A stretch of DNA of 35,071 nucleotides. It comes from Kutzneria buriramensis (GTDB lineage Bacteria > Actinomycetota > Actinomycetes > Mycobacteriales > Pseudonocardiaceae). Below, in pieces: positions 23,913 through 31,993 of this stretch (its first letter is position 1; every line of letters starts with the position of its first letter). The notes under the pieces are model-generated. The model had not been told where the DNA came from and did not search any database. It saw nothing but the letters and a program-made list of their open reading frames with translations. The translations under genes were made by a program, and so were the position numbers. The DNA lies in contig NZ_QUNO01000040.1 of NCBI RefSeq assembly GCF_003387475.1, forward strand, positions 1 through 35,071, given 5' to 3'.

Positions 23913-24747
23913 CCAGCACCTGCCGGGCCGAGTGCCAGAGCGTCCGCGGGTTGTCCCGATCGCCGTGCCGGTCCAGCATCGCGGCGACGACGCCGTCCAC
24001 GCTGTCGTGCGTGGCGACGATGTGGGAGAAGTCGCGCAGGTACTGGCTGCTCTGCTCGATCGTGTCGGGGCTGTCGGGCGCGCCGACGCGTTTGTGGCCC
24101 GACACCACGGTTTTCGGCCGCAGCGCGGCGATGGCGTCCAGGCTGGCCAGCCAGGCCGCCCGCGCGGCCTCGTCGGTGTCGGCGGTCATCATGTGCACCT
24201 GGTTGTAGACGACGTCGCCGGCGACGACGGCGTCGATCGACGGCGCGTGCACGATCGACGAGTGGTCGACGTCGCCCTGGCCGATGTCGACAACGCGCAG
24301 CGGTTGGCCGTCGAGGTCGAACGAGTCGGCGTCGAGAAGCTCCGGCAGCACCGGCTCGGCGGGCACCTCGCCGGGGAATATCCCCTGCCAGTAGGCGCGC
24401 GTCCCCTCGTCGGCCACCTCGAACCGGGCCTGGGCCAGGACCTCCCGGGTGGCGAGCCCGCGGGCGTCCGGAAACCGCTCCCGCAGCCGGGCCAGGCCGA
24501 TCCAGTGGTCGGAGTGCCCGTGGGTGATCAGCACGGCGACGACTCGTTTGCCGAACCCCTCGACCCAGTCGGCGAGGGCGTCGACCTGGTCGTAGGTGAC
24601 GAGCGTGTCGACGAGGACCGCGTCGCGGTCGCCGGCGATGAGCGTGCTGCTCATCGGGGACCACGTCGGCCGGTCCCCGAATCCCGGGCCCGTCGGGCCG
24701 CGGAACGCCCGCATCGGGGCGACGTGGACGTCGATGCTCAAGGCCAC
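23896..24747 (-). CDS. Metallo-beta-lactamase-fold hydrolase
   Basis: A 283-residue MBL-fold protein. The metal motif is H76-G-H78-S-D80-H81 (THGHSDHWIG). Further ligands are the Asp in VVAGDVVYNQVH and the His in VVSGHKRVGAPD, so both metal sites appear complete. The fold serves many hydrolytic roles (lactonase, quorum quenching, thioester or flavin-diiron types); substrate cannot be told. GTG at 24747 is preferred because GGAGGAG lies just upstream; an ATG at 24825 would add 26 residues unlike the family. No signal peptide. A TCAC-N8-GTGAG site (24829-24845) lies just upstream of the -35 position relative to TACATT at 24804-24799, as for an activator. Confidence 0.85.
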   Translation of the reverse strand: MALSIDVHVAPMRAFRGPTGPGFGDRPTWSPMSSTLIAGDRDAVLVDTLVTYDQVDALADWVEGFGKRVVAVLITHGHSDHWIGLARLRERFPDARGLATREVLAQARFEVADEGTRAYWQGIFPGEVPAEPVLPELLDADSFDLDGQPLRVVDIGQGDVDHSSIVHAPSIDAVVAGDVVYNQVHMMTADTDEAARAAWLASLDAIAALRPKTVVSGHKRVGAPDSPDTIEQSSQYLRDFSHIVATHDSVDGVVAAMLDRHGDRDNPRTLWHSARQVLARTAR

Positions 24748-24828
24748 TGCCGGCTCCTCCCCGCGGTGTTGGAGCTCGCGGCTCGACTGCGTGCCGAAAA
24801 TGTACCCAGGTCGTGGCGAGTGCATCTC

Positions 24829-24845
24829 TCACCCGAACATGTGAG
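24829..24845 (-). promoter_or_regulatory. TCAC-N8-GTGAG site B
   Basis: TCACCCGAACATGTGAG on the plus strand; with the preceding C it reads CTCAC-N8-GTGAG, a complete palindrome of half-sites. It lies one base beyond the LuxR-family gene stop and 82 bases upstream of the GTG at 24747. Confidence 0.6.
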
Positions 24846-24846
24846 G

Positions 24847-27609
24847 TCACCGCTCGACGGCGGCGGACCTCTCGTGCTCGTGCAGGGCGTTGGTGAGCTG
24901 CACCCGGGACCGGACGTCGAGCTTGGCGAACACCGAACGCAGGTGAGTGCTGATCGTGTTCACCGAGACGCCCAGCTCATCGGCGGCGGCTTTGTTGGTG
25001 TGGCCGGCGCCGATCAGGCGCGCGACCTTCAGCTCGGACGGGGTCAGCCCGTCCCAGCCGGTGGCCGGCCGGGGCTCGGCCGCCAGCCACTTCGCGCGGC
25101 GCAGGCCCGCCTGTCGCATGGCGTTCTGCACGTCCACCAGCGGCCCGGTGGCGCCGACCCGGTGGAAGATCTCCCAGGCCCGGTCCAGCGTCTCGGCGCC
25201 GTCCCGCTTGCGGTCGCGGCGCAGCAGCTCGATGCCGAGGTCCTCGTACGCCGACGCCCGCATCATCGGCCGCGGGCTGCCGGCCAGCGCGTCGGCGGCG
25301 CGGGTCAGCAGGTCCACATCCCGGCTCAGCAGGCCGCGCACGTGCAGCGCGGTGCCGGTGAGGCTGACCACGTGGGGATTGCGCGCGGCCCCGAGGTCGG
25401 CCAGCGCGACGACCTCGTCGGTGAACTTCCGGTCGCCGGCGCGGAGCCCGATGTGCGCGAGCAGCCGCAGCCAGCCCGGCTTCCACGGCCACGGGTCGCG
25501 GTCCTCCCTGCCGGCGAAGACCAGCGGCGACAGCATCGCCGCGGCCTCGTCGGCGTTGCCCTCCGCGGCGGTGACCCAGCCGCGGACCAGCAGCAGCGAC
25601 GGCACGCGGAACTCGTCGTCCGGCCCGGCCGGCCCGAACCCGGCGGACAGCCGCCGCCGGGCCTGCGCCACGTCGCCGCGTTGCAGCGACACCAGGCTCA
25701 GCAGCGACGCGGCCTCAATGCCGCACGAATAGCTGCCTCGCTCAAGGGCCAGGTCGAGCAATGTGCGCGCGCCGGCCTCGGCGTCGTCGAAGCGGGCGAG
25801 GTTGTAGTCCCACCAGATCTGCGTGTAGATCAGCGACAGGAACACCATGCCCTTGTCCAGCCCCAGGTCCCGGCGGGCCTTGCGCAGCATGACCTCGGCG
25901 TCGTGGAACCGGTCGAGGTACTGGAGCTCCTGGAACTCCTGGCCGATGTAGGTCGGCCCGGACACCGCGCGCAGCGCGCGGTAGTGCCGCAGCGACTCGA
26001 GGTGGTCGCCGCGGTTGCGGGCGACCTCGGCGAGGGCGTGCCAGGCGAGCACGCGGGCGTCGTCGTCATCGACGTCGTCGGCCGCCCGCAGCGCGCGCAC
26101 GGCGGTGGGGGAGGCCTCGCAGGCGGGCTCGATCCGGGACCGGGCGAGCGCCTGCAACGCCACCAACCGGGCCCGCAGCACCGGTGTCAGCCGGTCGCGC
26201 TCCAGCGCCTTCGTGCTGCGGTCCACCGACGCACGCCACCGGCCGGTGAGCCAGAGCGCACGGGCGACGGCGATCTCGATCCGGCCGGCCGGCTCCGCGT
26301 CGTCGATGTGGGCCAGCAGCAGGTCGGCGATGTCGATCGCGGCCGAGCAGCGCTGCACGAGGCCGAGCAGTTCGACGCAGCGCTCGCCGAGTGTCAGCCA
26401 GGACGTCTGGTTCGGCCGCACCGCGCGAAACGCGGCCAGGACGAGGTCGGTCGCGGTCTCGGGCATGGAGCCGGCGACGCGGTTCGCGGCGTCGGCCAGC
26501 ATCGCAGCGCCGGCCTCGTCGCCCGGGCTGATCGCGGCGCGGGCGTGGGTGGCGACGGTGAGCGGCTCGCCGTCGGTGTCGACGAGGAACTGCGCGCAGC
26601 GCTGGTGCAGCGCGCGGCGGGTCCGCTCGGGCAGGTCGCCGTAGACCGCCTGCCGGATGAGATCGTGTCGGAACACCAGCCGCCCGTCGCGGTTGCCGTC
26701 CACCAGGCTGGCGCGCGTCACGACGTCGACCGCCGCGGTGATCTCGGCGGGGGCGCGGTCGGGGAGCAGGGCCACGAGGTCCTCGGGCGCCGCCGCCTGG
26801 CCGAACACGGCCGCCACGGTGATCAGCTCCGCCGCCACCGGACCGAGTTCGCCGACCCGGCGGCGGACCCCGAGCACGAACTCGGCGGGGATGTCATCCT
26901 CGGAGCCGGCCCGAACCATCCCGGTGAGGATCTGCGTGGCGAAGAACGGGTTGCCGCCGACGCCGTCCAGCATCCGGCCGACGCCTGCCGAGGGCGGGTG
27001 GCCGAGCCGGTCCGCGGCCATCGCGGCGATGTCGGGCGCGGTGAGCGGGCCGAGTTCGATGGTCTCGACCGGCGCGTCGACGAAGATCGTGTCCTTGAGG
27101 TCCTCGACCAGGCCGTCGGCCATGTTGCGGCTGGTGAACACCCACAGGATGGCGCTGCCGCCGAGCCGGCCGGGCAGTGCGCGCAGCAGGAATCGGGTGA
27201 CCGGATCGGCCCACTGCGTGTCGTCGACGCCGATCAGCAGCGGCCGCTCCTGGGCCAGCGGCTCCAACAGGGCCGCCAGGTCCTCGACCAGGAGCAGTGG
27301 CTGGTCGGTGCGCGCCGTCAGCTCCGTCAGGTCGGCCGCCGACACGAGTGGCCGGGCGCCCGAGCGTAGCGCCAGCAGCAGCGGCGCGGCGGGGGAGATG
27401 CGGCCGATCTGATCGGCTTTGCCGACCGCGCAACCGAATCCCATCCGCGCGGCCTGTGTGACGATCTCCGTGAACAGCGCGGACTTGCCGATGCCGGGCT
27501 CGCCCTCGACCAGGAGCACGGCGCCGTGGCCCTGCCCGCGGACGCCGCGGACGACACGCAGCGCGGCGGCCATGGCCGCCGCCCGCCCGCGCAGCACGAC
27601 CTTCGCCAC
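24847..27609 (-). CDS. LAL-type LuxR family regulator (AAA/STAND ATPase)
   Basis: A 920-residue large ATP-binding LuxR regulator. Walker A is GEPGIGKS at 36-43; a Walker B-like LLIGVDDTQWAD follows, then the NB-ARC/helical region and a long TPR-like helical part (RARLVALQALARSRIEPACE, and ALRYHRALRAVSG-like repeats). At the C-terminus lies a LuxR HTH (LTPSELKVARLIGAGHTNKA, ADELGVSVNTISTHLRSVFA). GTG at 27609 has GGAGG 5 bases away; a longer open frame upstream has no domain. LAL proteins sense ligands and often activate secondary metabolism or catabolism. Site B lies just past its stop. It could be the factor that reads the TCAC-N8-GTGAG motif, but this is untested. Confidence 0.88.
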   Translation of the reverse strand: MAKVVLRGRAAAMAAALRVVRGVRGQGHGAVLLVEGEPGIGKSALFTEIVTQAARMGFGCAVGKADQIGRISPAAPLLLALRSGARPLVSAADLTELTARTDQPLLLVEDLAALLEPLAQERPLLIGVDDTQWADPVTRFLLRALPGRLGGSAILWVFTSRNMADGLVEDLKDTIFVDAPVETIELGPLTAPDIAAMAADRLGHPPSAGVGRMLDGVGGNPFFATQILTGMVRAGSEDDIPAEFVLGVRRRVGELGPVAAELITVAAVFGQAAAPEDLVALLPDRAPAEITAAVDVVTRASLVDGNRDGRLVFRHDLIRQAVYGDLPERTRRALHQRCAQFLVDTDGEPLTVATHARAAISPGDEAGAAMLADAANRVAGSMPETATDLVLAAFRAVRPNQTSWLTLGERCVELLGLVQRCSAAIDIADLLLAHIDDAEPAGRIEIAVARALWLTGRWRASVDRSTKALERDRLTPVLRARLVALQALARSRIEPACEASPTAVRALRAADDVDDDDARVLAWHALAEVARNRGDHLESLRHYRALRAVSGPTYIGQEFQELQYLDRFHDAEVMLRKARRDLGLDKGMVFLSLIYTQIWWDYNLARFDDAEAGARTLLDLALERGSYSCGIEAASLLSLVSLQRGDVAQARRRLSAGFGPAGPDDEFRVPSLLLVRGWVTAAEGNADEAAAMLSPLVFAGREDRDPWPWKPGWLRLLAHIGLRAGDRKFTDEVVALADLGAARNPHVVSLTGTALHVRGLLSRDVDLLTRAADALAGSPRPMMRASAYEDLGIELLRRDRKRDGAETLDRAWEIFHRVGATGPLVDVQNAMRQAGLRRAKWLAAEPRPATGWDGLTPSELKVARLIGAGHTNKAAADELGVSVNTISTHLRSVFAKLDVRSRVQLTNALHEHERSAAVER

Positions 27610-27863
27610 GCCCACCTCCGTGCGATCGAAGGTGACCAACTCTAGGCCTTGACGGCCGCCGGGGCGGGTGGCCAGAGCCTTTCGGGCACCGACGGGCCGT
27701 CCAGCGCGCTGTTCGGCGGTGTACGGGATTCGCCGCCGCGGCCGCACTCGGTTGGCCACCATGCCGCGGGAAGGCCAGGCAGTCGCCGGTCTCGGGCTGG
27801 CCGCCGCCCGCCCCGCCGATGCGGTGGCGCAAATCGAGCAGGTGCGCGGCCTGCAAGCGCAGC

Positions 27864-28634
27864 TCATCGAGCCGCTGACCGGCCGTGCCGTCGCCATCTT
27901 GCTCGGCAAGGTGACCGCACGCCCACTGTGTCAACCTTGCTGAGCAGGATCCGTCCGTCCGCGCGGCGCTTGCTGACGAAGGCGGCCGCGACGACGGCGA
28001 CGAGGCCTGCGGCGACGGCAAGCGCGGCCGTGGCCGACCACTGGAGAATGCCGGCGCCGACCGCCGCGCCGACGAGCATGGCTACGACGGAGCCGATCCG
28101 CCGATGCGGCTTGGCGCCGGGGCCACCGGCGAGTGCGCTGTCGGCGGCGAGGCCGGTGAGGGTCAGCGTCAGGACGGTGGTGGTCAGGTCGGGTGCGCCG
28201 AGGTGCCGCACGGTCGCGTTCTGCAGGCCGAGGGCCGCGGCGAGCGTGGCGATGGTGGCGTAGCTGCCGTCGCCGGTGAAGGGCAGCACGCCGGTGCCGG
28301 TGAGCACGGCGACCAGCGCGAGAACGGCTGCCTCGACGGTGAAGGCGATGGCCAGCCATCGGCCGGCACCGCTGGCGGCCAGCGCATGGGCGAGTCGGCC
28401 GCCGGCGAGCGCGCCGACGAGGAATCCGGCGATCGCGATCACGGAGGCGAGGGTGGACAGGCCGGAGGTCGGGTCGACGCTGAAGCCGAGGAACACCACG
28501 TTGCCGGTCATGTTGGCGACGAAGACGTGTCCGAGGCGCAGGTAGCTCACGGCGTCCACCAGGCCGGTGACCGCGGTCAGGGTGAGCAGCGCGGCCACGG
28601 TCTGGCGGGGGCTCAGGGGGGATGCGACGGCCAT
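27864..28634 (-). CDS. DUF1275 (YoaK-like) membrane protein
   Basis: A 256-residue integral membrane protein with about six hydrophobic segments. The family wording is clear: AVTGLVDAVSYLRLGHVFVA, NMTGNVVFLGF, ALGLQNATVRHLGAPDLTTT and LTGLAADS. The biochemical role of DUF1275 is unknown. ATG at 28634 has AGGAG upstream and follows the VIT-like gene by 20 bases, so the two are co-transcribed. The last 25 residues (after SKRRADGRILLSKVDTV) are arginine-rich and unlike the family, so the 3' end may have been altered at about 27935. The 254-base gap between this gene and the LuxR gene (27610-27863) shows no supportable gene. Confidence 0.85.
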   Translation of the reverse strand: MAVASPLSPRQTVAALLTLTAVTGLVDAVSYLRLGHVFVANMTGNVVFLGFSVDPTSGLSTLASVIAIAGFLVGALAGGRLAHALAASGAGRWLAIAFTVEAAVLALVAVLTGTGVLPFTGDGSYATIATLAAALGLQNATVRHLGAPDLTTTVLTLTLTGLAADSALAGGPGAKPHRRIGSVVAMLVGAAVGAGILQWSATAALAVAAGLVAVVAAAFVSKRRADGRILLSKVDTVGVRSPCRARWRRHGRSAAR

Positions 28635-28654
28635 CGGTGATCGCTCCTGTCCGG

Positions 28655-29155
28655 TCAGCTGACGGCGCCGAGGGCGGCGCTGACGGCGGTGATGATGACG
28701 CCGCCGAGGGCGATGGCCAGGAACGAGCGGAGGAAGCCGGTGCCGAAGAACCGCCACCGGATCCAGGACAGGGCCACCAGCTCGAAGGCGATCGTGGCCA
28801 GCGCCACCACGAGCGCGAGGCCGTACTCGGGGATCAGGAACGGCAGGGTGTGCAGCACGCCGCCGAGGAACGTGCCGGCGCCGGTGATGGTGCCGCGCCG
28901 GTAGGGGCTGCCGCGGCCGGTGAGGTCGCCGGTGTCGGAGAGGCCCTCGGAGAAGGCCATGCTGACGCCGGCGCCGATGGCGGTGGCCAGGCCAGTGAAG
29001 AACGCGTAGATCGGCTGGTGGGTGGCCAGTGCGACGGCGAACACGGGCGCCAGCGTCGACAGCGAGCCGTCGATGAGGCCGGTCATGGCGGGCTGCGCCC
29101 GCTGCAGCAGGAACGAGCTGTCCGCGCCGCGCCCGGACAGCGTCAAAGTCGTCAT
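28655..29155 (-). CDS. VIT1/CCC1-related membrane protein, short form
   Basis: A 166-residue membrane protein. QPAMTGLIDGSLSTLAPVFA, FFTGLATAIGAGVSMAFSEG and GTITGAGTFLGGVLHTLPFL recall the VIT/CCC1 (vacuolar iron/manganese transporter-like) family, including the conserved acidic residue in IDGSLST and the SEG segment. It is shorter than typical VIT proteins (about 230 residues) but has four or five hydrophobic segments and no sign of truncation. ATG at 29155 has AAGGAG at a good distance. It is first in an operon with the DUF1275 gene. Metal transport is a family-based guess. The upstream region holds an AACT/AGTT palindrome. Confidence 0.7.
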   Translation of the reverse strand: MTTLTLSGRGADSSFLLQRAQPAMTGLIDGSLSTLAPVFAVALATHQPIYAFFTGLATAIGAGVSMAFSEGLSDTGDLTGRGSPYRRGTITGAGTFLGGVLHTLPFLIPEYGLALVVALATIAFELVALSWIRWRFFGTGFLRSFLAIALGGVIITAVSAALGAVS

Positions 29156-29180
29156 GGTGTCACTCCTTCACTCGAATACT

Positions 29181-29194
29181 GAACTCTGAGTTTC
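29181..29194. promoter_or_regulatory. Palindrome GAACT-CTGA-GTTTC before the VIT-like gene
   Basis: GAACTCTGAGTTTC has AACT/AGTT half-sites and is followed by CGTATA, a word also found in the site at 29268-29287. It lies within the presumed promoter of the VIT-DUF1275 operon (minus-strand TTGTCA near 29206 and CAGTAT near 29178, spacer 19, weak). Confidence 0.4.
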
Positions 29195-29267
29195 GTATAT
29201 GACAACCGGTGCGGCTACGTGTCTGTTACTGGGCTCACGTGTGTGCCAGCAGACAGCGCCGACTAAC

Positions 29268-29287
29268 GAAACTGGTCGTATAGTTTC
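29268..29287. promoter_or_regulatory. Operator-like palindrome GAAACT-N8-AGTTTC with -10 inside
   Basis: GAAACTGGTCGTATAGTTTC, perfect 6-8-6 dyad, contains TATAGT (29279-29284), a good -10 for the AKR gene at 29318. A repressor bound here would block the operon. The TetR encoded at its end (31131) is the natural candidate. Confidence 0.6.
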
Positions 29288-29317
29288 TGATGTACGCACC
29301 AGAGAACGGAGGAAGCC

Positions 29318-30256
29318 ATGCGAACGACACAGCTCGGCGGTACGGGCCTGGAGATCACCCGGGTCGGCTTCGGCGCGTGGGCCATCGGCGGTGGCGGCTG
29401 GGAGTTCGGCTGGGGACCGCAGGCCGACGACGAGTCGGTCGCGGCCATTCACCGGGCGCTCGAACTCGGCGTGAACTGGATCGACACGGCCGCCGCCTAC
29501 GGCTTCGGCCACTCCGAACGCGTGGTTGGCCGGGCGTTGCGGGGCCTGGACCGGCGGCCGTACGTGTTCACCAAGTGCTCGCTGCTCGACGACGGCACCG
29601 GCCGTGTCCGGCACAGCCTCGGCCGCGACTCGATCCTGCGGGAGGCCGAGGCCAGCCTTCAGCGGCTCGGTGTCGACGCGATCGACCTGTACCAGATCCA
29701 CTGGCCCATCCCGGACGAGGACATCGAGCAGGGCTGGGCGGCCCTGGCCGAGCTGAAGGAATGGGGCATGGTCCGGCACATCGGCGTGTCCAACTTCGAC
29801 GTCAAGCAGCTGCGCCGGATCCAGGAGATCGCGCCGGTCGAGACGCTCCAGCCGCCGTACTCGCTGATCGACCGGGACGCCGAGACGGAGGTCCTGCCGC
29901 ACGCGCACCAGCACGGCATGGGTGTGATCGTCTACTCGCCGATGGGCTCCGGCCTGCTGACCGGGGCGATCACCCGCGAGTGGATCGCGGCGATGGCCGA
30001 CGACGACTGGCGCAAGACCGACCCGCGGTTCACCGAACCGCAGCTTGACCGGCACCTCGCGCTCGCCGACCGGCTGCGGCAGGTCGCCGACCGGCACGGC
30101 GTCACCCCCGGCGCGGTCGCGGTCGCCTGGACCCTGCGCAACCCGGCGGTGTCCGGCGCGATCACCGGCTTCCGCCGCCCCGACCAGGTCGACCCGATCC
30201 TCGCCGCGGCCGACCTGGAGCTCACCGAGCAGGACATCGCCGAGGTGACGCCATGA
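29318..30256 (+). CDS. Aldo/keto reductase, IolS/AKR11-like
   Basis: A 312-residue AKR with a full tetrad: D56 and Y61 in WIDTAAAYG, K86 in VFTKCS, H128 in LYQIHWPIPDEDIEQGW. The insert GGGGWEFGWG near residue 25 and the end GAITGFRRPDQVDPIL resemble the AKR11 (IolS/YhdN-like) group of NADPH-dependent reductases. ATG at 29318 follows GGAGGAAG, a strong RBS. The stop overlaps the next gene by ATGA, and that gene likewise overlaps the TetR gene, so AKR, dehydrogenase and regulator are translationally coupled. The promoter -10 is embedded in the palindrome at 29268-29287. Confidence 0.9.
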   Translation: MRTTQLGGTGLEITRVGFGAWAIGGGGWEFGWGPQADDESVAAIHRALELGVNWIDTAAAYGFGHSERVVGRALRGLDRRPYVFTKCSLLDDGTGRVRHSLGRDSILREAEASLQRLGVDAIDLYQIHWPIPDEDIEQGWAALAELKEWGMVRHIGVSNFDVKQLRRIQEIAPVETLQPPYSLIDRDAETEVLPHAHQHGMGVIVYSPMGSGLLTGAITREWIAAMADDDWRKTDPRFTEPQLDRHLALADRLRQVADRHGVTPGAVAVAWTLRNPAVSGAITGFRRPDQVDPILAAADLELTEQDIAEVTP

Positions 30257-31134
30257 CCACGATCGGATTCGTCGGGCTGGGCAGCATGGGCGCGCCGATG
30301 GCCGCGCGTCTGCTGCCGGGCAACCGCGTGCAAGGGACCAACCGCACCCGGACCAAGGCCGCCGCGCTCATCGAGCGGGGCCTGGTCTGGCGGGACACGC
30401 CGCGCGAGGTCGCCGGCTCCGCGGAGGTCGTGTTCAGCATGGTTACCGACGACCAAGCCCTGGCAGCGATCGCCGATGGGCCGGACGGCATCCTCGCGGG
30501 CCTGCGACCAGGGACTGTGTACGTCGACATGAGCACTGTGAGCCCGCAGGTCAGCCGCGAGTTGGCCGCGCGGGTCCGCGCCGCGGGCGCCACGATGATC
30601 GACGCCCCGGTCTCCGGCAGCGTGCCGGCCGCGGAGAGCGGCACGCTGGCGATCATGGTGGGCGGCCCCGAGCCGGCGTTCCGGGCGGCCGAGCCGCTGC
30701 TGCGCCGGCTCGGCGGCGCCGTCACCCACGTCGGCGGGAACGGGCAGGGGCTGCTGCTCAAGCTGGCGATCAACATCAGCCTCGCCGCCCAACTGCTGGC
30801 CTTCAGCGAGGGGCTGCTGCTGGCCGAACGCGGCGGCGTCGACCCCCAGCTGGCCGCACAGGGGATGACCACTTCGTCGATCGGATCACCGCTGCTGCGG
30901 ACACGCGCCCCGCTGGTGCTCGACCTGCCCGAGCGGGCCTGGTTCGACGTGCGGATGCTGCACAAGGACATCCGCCTCGCGCTGGCGGCCGACGCCGGGA
31001 GTCCGCTGCCCGCTGCCGCGGTGGTCGACCAGGTGCTCGGCCAGGCCGAGGCGCTGGGTTATGGGCGCCGCGACGTGGCTAGTCTGCTGCAGGTGCTGGC
31101 TGACCAGTCCGGATCCGACCCGAGGGCGGCATGA
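30253..31134 (+). CDS. NAD(P)-dependent beta-hydroxyacid dehydrogenase family protein
   Basis: A 293-residue member of the 6-phosphogluconate/3-hydroxyisobutyrate dehydrogenase-like group. The Rossmann motif GFVGLGSMGAPMA is at 5-17; the arginine-bearing NRTRTKA after strand 2 favours NADP(H). The substrate motif is DAPVSGSVPAAESGTLAIMV, slightly unlike the common SGG form. The catalytic lysine is K170 with N174 in GLLLKLAINIS, and the C-terminal helical domain ends LHKDIRLALAADAG. Related enzymes include imine reductases and glyoxylate/succinic semialdehyde reductases, so hydroxyacid, aldehyde or imine substrates are all possible. ATG at 30253 overlaps the AKR stop by 4 bases. Confidence 0.88.
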   Translation: MTTIGFVGLGSMGAPMAARLLPGNRVQGTNRTRTKAAALIERGLVWRDTPREVAGSAEVVFSMVTDDQALAAIADGPDGILAGLRPGTVYVDMSTVSPQVSRELAARVRAAGATMIDAPVSGSVPAAESGTLAIMVGGPEPAFRAAEPLLRRLGGAVTHVGGNGQGLLLKLAINISLAAQLLAFSEGLLLAERGGVDPQLAAQGMTTSSIGSPLLRTRAPLVLDLPERAWFDVRMLHKDIRLALAADAGSPLPAAAVVDQVLGQAEALGYGRRDVASLLQVLADQSGSDPRAA

Positions 31135-31727
31135 CAAACGAAGGCAACCGCGGACGTCCGCGTAGTCAGCAGGCGCGCCAGGCGATTCTCGACGCCGCCG
31201 CGGCACTCCTGCTGGAGCGCGCCCTGTCCGAGGTGAGCATGGATGCCGTCGCGCAGCGGGCCGGGGTCAGCAAGGCCACCATCTACCGCTGGTGGCCCAC
31301 CAAGGAGGCGCTGGCCCTCGACGCGCTCTACGCGGAGTGGAACACCGTCCGCCCGTTCCCACGCGACACCGGTTCGCTGCGCGGCGACCTGCTGTCGCTG
31401 CTACGGCCGTGGGCTCGGCTCGCCAGCAGCCGACCCTACGGCCGGGTGCTCGCCGCGCTGCTCACTACGGCGCAGTCCGACCCGGTGTTCGCCACTGAGT
31501 ACCGGCAGCGGTTCGTCGAGCCCCGACGCGACCAGGCCCGCGCCCTGTTCCAACGAGCGACCGAACGCGGCGAGATCCCGGCCGGTACCAAGATCGACGT
31601 CGCGTTGGATCTGTTGTACGGGCCGCTGTACCACCGGTTGCTGCACGGCCACGCGCCGCTGACCGACCGGTTCGTCCGCGACGTCGTCGACATGGCGCTC
31701 GACGGCATCCTGCCCGGCCCGGCCTAG
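31131..31727 (+). CDS. TetR family transcriptional regulator
   Basis: A 198-residue TetR protein with the HTH at about residues 14-58 (QARQAILDAAAALLLERALS, VSMDAVAQRAGVSKATIYRW, WPTKEALALDALY). The ligand domain is of the TetR_C type with LLTTAQSDPVFATEYRQRFV. ATG at 31131 overlaps the preceding stop (ATGA). As last gene of the AKR-dehydrogenase-TetR operon it is likely an autorepressor acting through the GAAACT-N8-AGTTTC site at 29268-29287. Whether it also acts on the VIT operon through 29181-29194 is open. Confidence 0.9.
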   Translation: MTNEGNRGRPRSQQARQAILDAAAALLLERALSEVSMDAVAQRAGVSKATIYRWWPTKEALALDALYAEWNTVRPFPRDTGSLRGDLLSLLRPWARLASSRPYGRVLAALLTTAQSDPVFATEYRQRFVEPRRDQARALFQRATERGEIPAGTKIDVALDLLYGPLYHRLLHGHAPLTDRFVRDVVDMALDGILPGPA

Positions 31728-31736
31728 GCGCCGAGG

Positions 31737-31910
31737 ACCGACGGCGGCGGGCAGGCCGAAGCCGAGGCCGCCGGCGGCGGGAAGGTGGAACGAGCCCGGG
31801 CGGCGCAGGTCCATCTGGCACCACCAGGCGGACTTCGTCGAGGTCGACTCGACGACGTAAGCGGTGTCCGCGGGGGAGGAGTCGCGCAGCGCGGCGAAGT
31901 CAAGCGCGTA
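31737..31910 (-). pseudogene. TPP-dependent decarboxylase fragment
   Basis: The minus-strand frame reads YALDFAALRDSSPADTAYVV, ESTSTKSAWWCQMDLRRPGS and FHLPAAGGLGFGLPAAVG. This is the start of the C-terminal TPP-binding domain of benzoylformate-decarboxylase/acetolactate-synthase-like enzymes (the GGLGFGLPAAVG motif is diagnostic). The N-terminal two domains and the GDGS metal motif are missing. The fragment lies between the TetR stop and the ABC gene stop in a 266-base gap without other genes. Confidence 0.65.
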
Positions 31911-31993
31911 CGACTCGGTATAGGACCAACATGGAAGGATGTCGCCCGCAAGGTGTGACGTGCGATTTGCGTTGATCCGGTTCTTGCGCAAAG

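Noticed and set aside
21622-24845. Idea that the repeated motif is an ECF41-type promoter (DoxX and oxidoreductase targets are known for that group)
   Set aside because: The remembered ECF41 pattern (TGTCACA and CGTC) is not found at suitable spacing in these sites.
23932-27369. Plus-strand open frame of over 1,100 codons opposite the MBL-fold and LuxR genes
   Set aside because: It is the GC-rich shadow of two well-supported minus-strand genes; the translation has no domain and is rich in Arg, Gly and Val repeats.
27668-27943. Plus-strand 91-codon frame between LuxR and DUF1275 genes
   Set aside because: No RBS and no recognisable domain; both strands are open by base composition.
29235-29251. 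Possible TCAC-N8-GTGAG copy (CTCACGTGTGTGCC) before the AKR operon
   Set aside because: Only a half-site matches and the region has its own palindromes.
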